Made by a program: the position numbers and the translations under genes. The notes under the pieces were generated by a model. That model was not told where the DNA came from and ran no database searches. It worked only from the letters and a program-made list of their open reading frames with translations. From positions 1-38,359 of the forward strand of contig JAISXU010000047.1 of assembly GCA_031270395.1 (NCBI GenBank): a stretch of DNA of 38,359 nt, read 5' to 3'. The DNA is from Oscillospiraceae bacterium. Its GTDB lineage: Bacteria; Bacillota; Clostridia; Oscillospirales; Oscillospiraceae. Of the stretch, positions 23,465 through 31,214 are shown piece by piece. Position 1 is the stretch's first letter, and every line of letters starts with the position of its first letter.

Positions 23465-24193
23465 ATGGCGGAGGCACTGGAGACCGCAATTCGCGACGGC
23501 GCGGCCGAATACGGCTTATCGCTTCCGGACGAGGCGATCGCTCGGTTTGCGCGCTACTGCGAGATACTGACCGAGAAAAACAAGGTGATGAACCTGACGG
23601 CGATATCGGGGGAGTTCGATATCGCCACGGTGCATTTTCTCGACAGTCTCGCGCCGCTCACGCTGCCGTGTATGCGCGCGCCCCTGGACGGCGCGCGGCT
23701 TCTCGACGTAGGCAGCGGGGCGGGCTTGCCCGGGCTACCGCTGCGTATAGCCGCGCCGGAGCTCGGCGTCACGCTGCTCGACGCGCACGGGAAGCGGGTG
23801 GCGTTTCTCGAGGAGCTATGCCGCGCGCTGGATATACGCGACGCCGTGTGCGTACACGCCCGCGCGGAGGAGTTCGCGCGGACGTCCGCGCGCGATTCGT
23901 ATGATTTCGTCATTTCACGGGCAGTAGCGAAGCTCAACGTGCTGTGCGAGCTATGTCTGCCGCTTGTCAGGCCGGGCGGATATTTCATAGCGATGAAGTC
24001 CGCGGACTCTGACGGAGAGACGGCGGGGGCCGTGGCCGCGATTAACGCTCTCGGCGGAGAGACGCCCGAATTATATGAGTACACCGTCCCCGGCGCGGGC
24101 ATAGCGCGCCGCCTCGCGGTGACGCGCAAGGTATCGGCGACGCCGCCCGAATATCCCCGCAGATTCGCGCGGATTGCGCGCGATCCGCTATAG
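23465..24193 (+). CDS. rsmG: 16S rRNA (guanine527-N7)-methyltransferase RsmG
   Basis: 242 residues. The sequence has 'RFARYCEILTEKNKVMNLTAISGEFDIATVHFLDSLAPL', the SAM-binding loop 'LLDVGSGAGLPGLPLRIAAPELGVTLLDAHGKRVAFLEEL', and 'YDFVISRAVAKLNVLCELCLPLVRPGGYFIAMKS', all characteristic of RsmG (GidB). It methylates G527 of 16S rRNA. The usual mnmG neighbour is missing, but parA-parB are close, as commonly seen near the origin. It begins 4 bp after serS. Confidence 0.96.
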   Translation: MAEALETAIRDGAAEYGLSLPDEAIARFARYCEILTEKNKVMNLTAISGEFDIATVHFLDSLAPLTLPCMRAPLDGARLLDVGSGAGLPGLPLRIAAPELGVTLLDAHGKRVAFLEELCRALDIRDAVCVHARAEEFARTSARDSYDFVISRAVAKLNVLCELCLPLVRPGGYFIAMKSADSDGETAGAVAAINALGGETPELYEYTVPGAGIARRLAVTRKVSATPPEYPRRFARIARDPL

Positions 24194-24212
24194 TCATATT
24201 TGGAGAGATTTT

Positions 24213-27200
24213 ATGCTCGCCCTTTCAAAAGCGATAACACAGGAACCGGAGGTGCGCCGGCTGATAGAGCGGATCGGCGCCGGCGGCGTGCCCGCGGTGA
24301 TCTCCGGATTATCAGGTGTGCACAGAGCTCATCTCGCGGCGGCGATACGGGACCGGACGGGCAGGCCCGTCGTGGCGGTGTGCGCGGATGAGGCGGAGTG
24401 CGCTAAGATGGCATCCGACGTGGCCGCTCTGTCGGGTGAGACCGTCGTGACGCTGCACAGCCGCGAGTATACCTTCCACAATGCGGAGGGCGTGTCGCGC
24501 CAGCTTGAACAGTCGCGTCTCGGCGCGCTGTACAGAATGGCGCGCGGCGCGGCCGTCGCCGTCGCCACGGCGGACGGCCTGTTGCAGCGGGCAATCCCCA
24601 GAGACACGCTGCTTGACGCCGCCGCCGAAATAAGCGTCGGCGACAGCTGCGGCACGGAGGGTCTGGCCGCGCGTCTGAGCCGCGGCGGGTACAGCCGGTG
24701 CGAGCAGGTGGAGGGCTTCGGACAGTTCGCGGTACGCGGCGGCATACTGGATTTCTTTTCGCCCGCGCACAGCGAACCCGTGCGCTGTGAATTCTTCGGG
24801 GACGAGATAGATTCCATGAACCGGTTCGATCCCGTCACACAGCGCAGGACTCAGCCGGTGGAACGCGCGCTGCTCATACCTGCGGCGGAGACATTGCCGT
24901 CTCTTTATTCGGACGTATACGGGGATGGGGCGGACGGTCTGGCGGCGGGGTTGAGAGCGCTTTCGGAGCGTCTCGGACGCCGCAAGGCGGTAAATCCCGC
25001 GCTGGTCGCGGGTATCGTCTCCGACGCGGAGCGCCTCGAAGCGCGCCGCGTATTTCCGGCGGCGGACAAATATATGGAACTAATATATCCGATGGCGTCC
25101 GGCGCCGATTATATCGCGCAGGACGCGGTGATACTCGTCTGCGATCCGGCGCGTGTGAGGGAGCGCGCAAAAAACTATCTGTGGCAGATAGGCGAGGACG
25201 TGACGTCGCTCCTCGAAGCCGGAGCTATCGAGAGCGGTCTCGCGCGTTTTTCCGAGAGCTGGGACGGTCTCGCCGCACGGTTGGAGACGTGGCCCATTGT
25301 AATGGCGGACAGCTTTACGAGCGGAAAATACCCATGGCCCCCGCGCTTCACCGCCAATCTGGCGGCAAAGCAGCTCCCGTCCTACGGCGGAAGTCTGGAG
25401 ACGGCGGCGGGAGATATAGAGCATTACAAGAGCGCCGGCTTTTCCACGCTTATCCTGTGCCGCGACGGGCGAAGGGCCGCCTCGCTCGCGGAATTTCTCG
25501 AACGGCGCGGCGCGGCGGCGGCGCTGGATTTGTCGCCCGCCGCCATGCCGGAGCGCGGGCAGTGCTCAATATCCGTAGGCGCGCTGTCGGCGGGGATGGA
25601 ATACCCCGGAATAAGGCTCGCCGTTATTACGGAGGGCCAGATATTAGATCTTCCGTTTTCGAGAAAGGGCGGCGGGCGCAAGCGTGAAAAACGCGGCCGC
25701 GAGCGGCTGCAGAGCTTTACGGATCTGTCGACGGGCGATCTCATCGTGCATGATCACCACGGGATCGGGCGATTCGCGGGCATCTTCAAAATGCCCGTGG
25801 ACGGCGTCGAAAAGGACTACATAAAGATAGAGTACGCGGGCGGCGACGCCCTGTACGTGCCCGCCACGCAGCTCAACCTCGTGGCGAAATATATCGGCGC
25901 CGGAGAGGACGCGCAGCCGCGCCTTTCAAAAATGGGCGGTACGGAATGGACGCGGGTGAAGTCGCGCGCAAAGGCCGCCGCCAAGGAGATGGCGAAGGAC
26001 CTCATCGCGCTGTACGCCGAGCGGCAGCGCGCGCGCGGACACGCGTTCGCTCCTGACAGCGCGTGGCAGAGGGAGTTCGAGGATCGTTTTGAATATCAGG
26101 AGACCGACGACCAGATCAAGAGCGTCGCGGAGATCAAGGCCGATATGGAGCGGCCCATTCCGATGGACCGGCTGCTCTGCGGCGACGTCGGATACGGCAA
26201 GACCGAGGTGGCGCTGCGCGCCGTGATGAAGTGCGCGCTCGACGGAAGACAGGCGGCGATACTTGTCCCGACCACGGTGCTCGCCCAGCAGCATTACGTC
26301 ACGGCGGCGCGCAGATTCGCGGGTTACCCGGTGAATATAGCGGTTCTCAGCCGGTTCCGCACGGTACAGGAGATACGCGCGAGTCTGCGCGGCATCGAGG
26401 CGGGTTCGGTGGACATCGTAATCGGTACACACAGAATTCTGCAAAAGGACGTCAAATTCAAAAAGCTCGGACTGCTGATCGTGGACGAGGAGCAGCGCTT
26501 CGGCGTGTCGCATAAGGAGCGCCTCAAGGAAATATCGCGCCGGGTGGACGTACTCACGCTGTCGGCTACGCCGATACCGCGGACGCTGAGTATGGCGCTG
26601 TCCGGCATACGCGATATGTCGACAATAGAGGAACCGCCGCGTGACCGACAGCCCGTACAGACGTACGTGCTGGAACACAACTGGGGTGTCGTCGCGGACG
26701 CGATAACGCGCGAGGTGTCGCGCGGCGGTCAGGTTTACTATCTGCACAACAGGATCGACAACATCGACCGCGCGGCCGCGCGGCTCTCCGCGATGCTTGA
26801 CAACGCGCGCGTGGCAATCGCGCACGGAAGGATGGATGAGGAGAGTCTCTCGGATGTGATGGAGCGCATGGCGTCGGGGGAGATACAAGTATTAGTCTGC
26901 ACTACCATCATCGAAAACGGTATAGACATACCGAATGTGAATACCCTGATCGTCGAGGACGCCGACAGACTGGGACTCGCTCAGCTCCACCAGATACGCG
27001 GGCGCGTCGGCCGCTCGCCGAGGCGCGCCTACGCGTATCTGACGTTCCGGCCCGGCAAGATACTGACGGAGACGGCCGAAAAACGGCTGTCCGCGGTGCG
27101 AGAGTTTGCGGAATTTAACTCAGGCTTCAAGATCGCGATGCGCGACCTCGAGATACGCGGCGCGGGCAATCTTCTCGGTTCCGAGCAATCCGGACACATG

Positions 27201-27737
27201 ATAAGCGTGGGCTACGACATGTATCTGAAGCTGCTTGAGGAGGCGGTTTTGGAGGAGCGCGGCGAGAAGCCGTCCAAGCAGATTGAGTGTACGGCGGACC
27301 TCTCCGTATCGGCGTTCCTGCCGGACGACTACGTGCCCTCGGGCGAGCAGCGTATGGATGTGTACCGCCGTATCGCCAATATCCGCACGGAGGAGGACGC
27401 GAATGAGATGACGTCGGAGCTTATCGACCGCTACGGCAATCCGCCGCCGCCCGTCACGGCGCTCGTCACAATCGCCATTCTGCGCACAGAGGCGGCGAGG
27501 GCGGGAATTTCGGACATTACCCAGAAGGGCGGTTGGCTGCGCGTGAAGCTGACCGATTTTGACATGGCGCGCGTGTCGTCGCTGTACGCTATGGCGGAGT
27601 TTAACGGCAGAATCCGCGTCGAGGCGGGGACTGTTCCCGCCATCGCCGTAAAGCTGCGGGGCCCGCAGACCGCCGACGAAGCCCTGCGGTTTGTGCGCGT
27701 TTACGCAGCGTGTCCGGGGACGCCGGCGGCCGATTAA
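24213..27737 (+). CDS. mfd: Transcription-repair coupling factor Mfd
   Basis: 1174 residues. The N-terminal UvrB-homology region includes 'RGGILDFFSPAHSEPVRCEFFGDEIDSM'; the RNA polymerase-interacting CarD-like domain is at ~505 (DLSTGDLIVHDHHGIGRFAGI). The RecG-like translocase follows, with Walker A GDVGYGKTEVALRA (~657), DEEQRFG (~758), 'LTLSATPIPRTL' and 'IHQIRGRVGRS'-type motif VI (as LHQIRGRVGRSPRRAYAY). The C-terminal TRCF domain is at ~1000-1150. Mfd dislodges stalled RNA polymerase and recruits UvrA. ATG 24213 has TGGAGAG at 24201-24207. Confidence 0.97.
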   Translation: MLALSKAITQEPEVRRLIERIGAGGVPAVISGLSGVHRAHLAAAIRDRTGRPVVAVCADEAECAKMASDVAALSGETVVTLHSREYTFHNAEGVSRQLEQSRLGALYRMARGAAVAVATADGLLQRAIPRDTLLDAAAEISVGDSCGTEGLAARLSRGGYSRCEQVEGFGQFAVRGGILDFFSPAHSEPVRCEFFGDEIDSMNRFDPVTQRRTQPVERALLIPAAETLPSLYSDVYGDGADGLAAGLRALSERLGRRKAVNPALVAGIVSDAERLEARRVFPAADKYMELIYPMASGADYIAQDAVILVCDPARVRERAKNYLWQIGEDVTSLLEAGAIESGLARFSESWDGLAARLETWPIVMADSFTSGKYPWPPRFTANLAAKQLPSYGGSLETAAGDIEHYKSAGFSTLILCRDGRRAASLAEFLERRGAAAALDLSPAAMPERGQCSISVGALSAGMEYPGIRLAVITEGQILDLPFSRKGGGRKREKRGRERLQSFTDLSTGDLIVHDHHGIGRFAGIFKMPVDGVEKDYIKIEYAGGDALYVPATQLNLVAKYIGAGEDAQPRLSKMGGTEWTRVKSRAKAAAKEMAKDLIALYAERQRARGHAFAPDSAWQREFEDRFEYQETDDQIKSVAEIKADMERPIPMDRLLCGDVGYGKTEVALRAVMKCALDGRQAAILVPTTVLAQQHYVTAARRFAGYPVNIAVLSRFRTVQEIRASLRGIEAGSVDIVIGTHRILQKDVKFKKLGLLIVDEEQRFGVSHKERLKEISRRVDVLTLSATPIPRTLSMALSGIRDMSTIEEPPRDRQPVQTYVLEHNWGVVADAITREVSRGGQVYYLHNRIDNIDRAAARLSAMLDNARVAIAHGRMDEESLSDVMERMASGEIQVLVCTTIIENGIDIPNVNTLIVEDADRLGLAQLHQIRGRVGRSPRRAYAYLTFRPGKILTETAEKRLSAVREFAEFNSGFKIAMRDLEIRGAGNLLGSEQSGHMISVGYDMYLKLLEEAVLEERGEKPSKQIECTADLSVSAFLPDDYVPSGEQRMDVYRRIANIRTEEDANEMTSELIDRYGNPPPPVTALVTIAILRTEAARAGISDITQKGGWLRVKLTDFDMARVSSLYAMAEFNGRIRVEAGTVPAIAVKLRGPQTADEALRFVRVYAACPGTPAAD

Positions 27738-27843
27738 GCGCACGCGCTTGTCACGGGGAGAGCTCGCGCCGCGCGGCTCGCAAGGGGCCTTCCGCACGCG
27801 ACAAAACCGGCCAAAACTAGTGCCCTAACGACAAAACTTCCTA

Positions 27844-27872
27844 TTTACAAATGTATCGGGCGGTGGTAATAT
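27844..27872 (+). promoter_or_regulatory. promoter of candidate small RNA
   Basis: TTTACA at 27844-27849 and TAATAT at 27867-27872, separated by 17 bp, lie 107 bp beyond mfd. The predicted start is ~27880. No coding region follows on this strand before the terminator at 27930-27960. Confidence 0.65.
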
Positions 27873-27879
27873 AATCTTG

Positions 27880-27960
27880 CAGCTTATCCAACGAGTAAGC
27901 TCATATCTTTATCCCACAACCCTTTCTTTGCGGACTGCTTACGCGGTCCGCTCTTTTTTT
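27880..27960 (+). ncRNA. candidate ~80-nt small RNA
   Basis: The segment between the promoter at 27844-27872 and the terminator at 27930-27960 has no reading frame of note. It starts with a small hairpin, AGCTTA (27881-27886) pairing with TAAGCT (27896-27901). A pyrimidine-rich, apparently single-stranded stretch follows (27904-27929, containing CCCTTTCTTT), and then an intrinsic terminator. The CCCTTTC stretch could pair with Shine-Dalgarno-like GAAAGGG sequences. The last 22 nt are antisense to the 3' end of the convergent membrane-protein gene. I do not recognise a known RNA family; an mfd-operon terminator with an internal promoter is the dull alternative. Confidence 0.5.
27930..27960 (+). 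terminator. intrinsic terminator
   Basis: GCGGACTGC (27930-27938), loop TTAC, GCGGTCCGC (27943-27951) form a 9-bp stem with one U-G pair, followed directly by TCTTTTTTT. It is the most convincing rho-independent terminator in the window. The stem also contains the TAA of the convergent gene on the minus strand. Confidence 0.9.
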
Positions 27961-28832
27961 CCGGTCTTTTGCACCAAGCCGCGAATGAAGGGCGCAATGT
28001 TCGCGAGGGCTATCAGCAGCGCCGAGCCTATCATTAACCGCTCGGGCAGCGTGAAGCCGTCGGCGGATATCGCCCCGCAGAGGAACACTGTCATGATCAT
28101 GCAGAATACCGTCTTGCCCGGCTCCGCTTTGCCGTACAGACAGCCGGACAGGAAATAAAAGCACATGGCGGCGGAGGCGACGGCGAGACATTCATAGCCA
28201 TACATCAGGACGACGGGGTTCGACGCGTTGGCCATGTACAGCAGTATAAGCCAATACGAGAAGAAAAGCGGGGGAATCACGCTCAAAAATCTGTCAAAGC
28301 CGCCGCTCCGCCCGACGTATGCGCCGCGCGCCAGATATATGACGCTCAGCGCCGAAAGCGCGGACAACGCGGAGAAAATCATATTTGAATACGATCCGGC
28401 GACAGCCGCCGGATACGACGCGACGAGACTTGCGGCGGCGCCTGCCAGCCAGACGACGCCGCCCGCGACAAGGGCGACCAGAGTGAAAGGGCTTATGGTG
28501 GCGGGCGCGGCGTTCTCCGCCGTCATGCCCGCCGTTCCCGGCGACAGGCAATCCGTCGCGCCGCCGTCCGCTCCGCCCTCCGCGTACCTTGCGGCGGCGC
28601 GCGGTTTTTCGTATCCGGCGGAGACCAGCGCGCCCACCACGCAGGCCGCCGCGGCGACCGCGACCGTCAGAGCTATGAGCAGCGTCGTCGTGCGCTCACC
28701 GGGTATCGCGAGTCCGGATATGGGGTCAAACGCCGCTGTAAGCACGGCGTCGCGGAGCATGAAGCCCAAGACTGCCGCAAGTAAGGAAAAAGCGGTGATA
28801 ACAATGGATATTTTACGCATATTTATGGCCAT
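27939..28832 (-). CDS. unidentified integral membrane protein
   Basis: 297 residues with about eight hydrophobic segments (roughly residues 8-30, 48-72, 115-140, 145-165, 183-205, 210-232, 240-258 and 262-285). A charged, glycine/alanine-rich loop at ~73-112 separates the second and third. The protein ends KTGKKERTA. I do not recognise a family. A good promoter lies upstream, so it appears to be a monocistronic gene, divergent from spoIID and convergent with mfd. Start ATG 28832 has GAAAGG too close; ATG 28820 (MRKISIV) is an equally plausible start. Confidence 0.65.
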   Translation of the reverse strand: MAINMRKISIVITAFSLLAAVLGFMLRDAVLTAAFDPISGLAIPGERTTTLLIALTVAVAAAACVVGALVSAGYEKPRAAARYAEGGADGGATDCLSPGTAGMTAENAAPATISPFTLVALVAGGVVWLAGAAASLVASYPAAVAGSYSNMIFSALSALSALSVIYLARGAYVGRSGGFDRFLSVIPPLFFSYWLILLYMANASNPVVLMYGYECLAVASAAMCFYFLSGCLYGKAEPGKTVFCMIMTVFLCGAISADGFTLPERLMIGSALLIALANIAPFIRGLVQKTGKKERTA

Positions 28833-28850
28833 GCCTTTCGTTTCACTTCA

Positions 28851-28879
28851 GGTATAAAGTAGTATTCAAGAATTCACAA
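28851..28879 (-). promoter_or_regulatory. promoter of the membrane protein gene
   Basis: On the minus strand TTGTGA (28874-28879) and TATACC (28851-28856) are separated by 17 bp. The start would be only ~13-25 nt before the candidate ATGs. Confidence 0.5.
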
Positions 28880-28895
28880 TTAGCAATTGGAATGG

Positions 28896-28924
28896 GCATA
28901 TATTTGATATGGCGCTAATACAAT
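28896..28924 (+). promoter_or_regulatory. sigma-E-like promoter of spoIID
   Basis: GCATATA (28896-28902) followed by AATACAAT (28917-28924) fits the sigma-E pattern ATA-n16-CATAcanT with only the first -10 base different. It lies ~48 bp upstream of spoIID, which is sigma-E dependent in Bacillus. Confidence 0.65.
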
Positions 28925-28972
28925 ATTTTACACCCGCAGAGGCGATCAAGTCAATAATCAAGAGGTTCCGGT

Positions 28973-30037
28973 ATGAAAAAGGTGTATTTGCTGTCCGCGC
29001 TGCTCTCCGCGCTGGCGGTGATCCTGACGATTGTCGCGTCCGTCCGGGACGCGCCGCAGGACGCCGCAAGCGCGAGGGAGGAACCACCCGCCGCGCAGGA
29101 AACCCCGGCGCCGGACGCGGTGAGCGGCGCGGAGCGGGACGGGACGCCCCCCGTCGGCGACGCGGACACGACGATACGCGTTTTGATGGACGGCGACGTC
29201 GTGACTATGGCGCTGGACGAGTATCTCGCCGGCGCGGTAGCGGGCGAGATGCCGGCGGCGTTTGAGCGGGAAGCGCTGCGCGCGCAAGCCGTGGCGGCGC
29301 GGACGCTCGCGCTGTACAGGCTGGAGGTCGAGCCAAACTCCCGGCATCCGGACGCGGACGTCTGCACGGATCCCGGGTGCTGCATGGCGTACGCAGCCGG
29401 GACCCCCGATAAAATCATCGACGCGGTGCGCTCGACGGACGGGATCTACGCCGCGTATGAGGACGAGCCTATACTGGCGGCGTTTCACTCGTCGTCCGCC
29501 GGAAAAACGGAGGACAGCGGAAGCGTGTGGGGCGGCGAGCTGCCGTATCTTGTGAGCGTGCCCAGTCCGGAGACGCCGGAGCAGAACGAAAAATACACCG
29601 CCGTCGTTACGACGCCGCCCGAGGAATTCCGCGGCGCGGTGACTGCCGCGTACCCCGACGCCGTACTGGACGGCGACGCTTCGCGCTGGATAACGGACGT
29701 CTCGTACACGCGGAGCGGGAGAATAGCCGCGCTGACCGTCGGCGGCGTCGAGATAACGGGTACGCATCTGAGGGCTATGTTCGGCTTAGGTTCCACAGCC
29801 GCGGAGATAACGGCGGGGGAGGACGGCATAGTCTTTGTCACAAAGGGGCACGGGCACGGCGTGGGCATGAGCCAATACGGCGCGAACGCGATGGCCGCCG
29901 CCGGCGCGGGCTTCGGCGACATCCTACGCGCGTATTATACCGGAATAACCCTGCGGAGCAGACAGAATCCGCGTGAAGCGGTATATCAGAGGGAGACTAC
30001 TCCCACAGCCTCTCGGGATATACGCCCTGACGCTTGA
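28973..30037 (+). CDS. spoIID: Stage II sporulation protein D (SpoIID)
   Basis: 354 residues. An N-terminal membrane anchor (residues ~4-24) is followed by an acidic/proline-rich spacer and the SpoIID/LytB domain. The catalytic-type segment is 'LDEYLAGAVAGEMPAAFEREALRAQAVAARTLAL' with Glu92 as the expected lytic residue, then 'FHSSSAGKTEDSGSVWGGELPYLVSVPSPE' and 'GHGHGVGMSQYGANAMA'. SpoIID is a lytic transglycosylase that cuts peptidoglycan during engulfment, with SpoIIP and SpoIIM (not in the window). The C-terminal ~25 residues are not conserved, and the last 41 bp overlap the convergent nucleotidyltransferase gene. Confidence 0.93.
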   Translation: MKKVYLLSALLSALAVILTIVASVRDAPQDAASAREEPPAAQETPAPDAVSGAERDGTPPVGDADTTIRVLMDGDVVTMALDEYLAGAVAGEMPAAFEREALRAQAVAARTLALYRLEVEPNSRHPDADVCTDPGCCMAYAAGTPDKIIDAVRSTDGIYAAYEDEPILAAFHSSSAGKTEDSGSVWGGELPYLVSVPSPETPEQNEKYTAVVTTPPEEFRGAVTAAYPDAVLDGDASRWITDVSYTRSGRIAALTVGGVEITGTHLRAMFGLGSTAAEITAGEDGIVFVTKGHGHGVGMSQYGANAMAAAGAGFGDILRAYYTGITLRSRQNPREAVYQRETTPTASRDIRPDA

Positions 30038-30914
30038 GCGCTCGCATAGCGGCGCGGACGACGGGCTTGTCGTCCTGGTACGTGACGCCGTGCCAGCGAT
30101 CCTCGCTGCGCAGAACCCGCACGTCGGCGCGCCCCGAGCGCAGCAGGGAATCCACCATCACGGGCAGCAGATATTCCTCTTCTACCGGCAATGACGCCGT
30201 AGCGCTCTCCATGAAGGCGGGGAAACCGGCTTCGATGTCGCGCAGAACTCCGGGCATAAAGCCCCAGAAATTCATTGACGTCACGGAGTCCGGGCGCGCC
30301 GGGCGCCATATATCGCCGTCCATAAAGTACACGCCTCCGCCGCGCCTCATTATCTTCTTGCGCTCCGTGACGCTTGTCAAAAAGCCGTCGCCGCTCACCT
30401 CGCACACGCCGCGCGCCACCGCGCCGCTGCCGGTCAGCGTGTTGTCAAGAATATATCCCACCATAGCGTGGTGGCTCGAATCGGCGTCGGCGTTCGCGAG
30501 AAATTCATAAATTATGCGGAACGCGTCGGCGCCGTAGTAGTCGTCGGCGTTGATAACGGCACACGGGCCGTCGATAAAGCCGCGCGCCGACCAGACGGCG
30601 TGGCTCGTGCCCCACGGCTTTACGCGCCCCTCGGGCGCCGTCAAGCCGCCGGGCAGATCGTCAAGCCGCTGGGCGGCGTACTTCGCGCTCAGATACCTGC
30701 CCGCGCGCCCGTCGATCAGCGCCCGCAGATCGCGTTCCATATCGTCCTTTATGATAAAAACGGCTTTTCTGAACCCCGCCCTGCAGGCGTCGTACAGAGA
30801 GAAGTCGATGATTATCTCGCCCTCGTCCGACATAGGGTCGATCTGTTTGAGTCCTCCGTAACGGCTGCCCATTCCTGCCGCCATTATCACAAGCGTCGGT
30901 TCCAATAGCTTCAT
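29997..30914 (-). CDS. Sugar-phosphate nucleotidyltransferase family protein
   Basis: 305 residues. The N-terminus (PTLVIMAAGMGSRYGGLKQIDPM) is the NTP_transferase glycine-rich loop, followed by 'EIIIDFSLYDACRAGFRKAVFIIK', 'AVINADDYYGADAF' (metal-binding Asp) and 'GVYFMDGDIWR'. Such proteins form NDP-sugars from sugar-1-phosphates and NTP; the sugar is not evident. ATG 30914 fits the family start, but GGGAGG lies only 2 nt upstream; ATG 30929 lacks a site. The 3' end overlaps spoIID by 41 bp tail to tail. Confidence 0.8.
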   Translation of the reverse strand: MKLLEPTLVIMAAGMGSRYGGLKQIDPMSDEGEIIIDFSLYDACRAGFRKAVFIIKDDMERDLRALIDGRAGRYLSAKYAAQRLDDLPGGLTAPEGRVKPWGTSHAVWSARGFIDGPCAVINADDYYGADAFRIIYEFLANADADSSHHAMVGYILDNTLTGSGAVARGVCEVSGDGFLTSVTERKKIMRRGGGVYFMDGDIWRPARPDSVTSMNFWGFMPGVLRDIEAGFPAFMESATASLPVEEEYLLPVMVDSLLRSGRADVRVLRSEDRWHGVTYQDDKPVVRAAMRALKRQGVYPERLWE

Positions 30915-30948
30915 GTCCTCCCGGGTCATTTTTGTCGTGCGCGCGGAT

Positions 30949-30978
30949 ATTCTAACACAACCACACCGCAGATTGCAA
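30949..30978 (-). promoter_or_regulatory. promoter of the nucleotidyltransferase gene
   Basis: On the minus strand TTGCAA (30973-30978), 18-bp spacer, TAGAAT (30949-30954). The -10 with its downstream flank, TAGAATATCCGC, equals one arm of the hairpins at 38011 and 38119. Confidence 0.55.
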
Positions 30979-31033
30979 ACGAAATTATTCCGTTCACAGA
31001 CGCCTTAAAGTGGTGATATTCTGTTTTTGGGTA

Positions 31034-31062
31034 TTTACAATGACAATTCATTCTGCTAGAAT
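31034..31062 (+). promoter_or_regulatory. sigma-A promoter of the molybdenum hydroxylase gene
   Basis: TTTACA (31034-31039), 17-bp spacer, TAGAAT (31057-31062), in an AT-rich segment. The transcript would start near 31069 and carry a ~145-nt leader. Confidence 0.75.
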
Positions 31063-31068
31063 TATGAA

Positions 31069-31214
31069 TATCGCTCGCCGCGAATGGGTCGCGGCGGCGC
31101 TTGCGCGCTTTTCACCCCCGCCGATGGAGCTTCGGCGGGGACCCCGAACGCACGGGGACGCGCCTGCGATTTAGCGTCGCTTGGCAGTATGGTGTGTATT
31201 GGTGGAATAATTTT
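31069..31214 (+). promoter_or_regulatory. structured 5' leader of the molybdenum hydroxylase gene
   Basis: Three GC-rich hairpins follow each other: CGCCGCGA/TCGCGGCG (31076-31096, loop ATGGG), CCCCGCCGA/TCGGCGGGG (31116-31140, 7-nt loop) and CCCCG/CGGGG just after it. There is no T-run. Such a leader could be a riboswitch or attenuator, but I could not match it to the molybdenum-cofactor riboswitch or any other class by eye. Confidence 0.45.
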
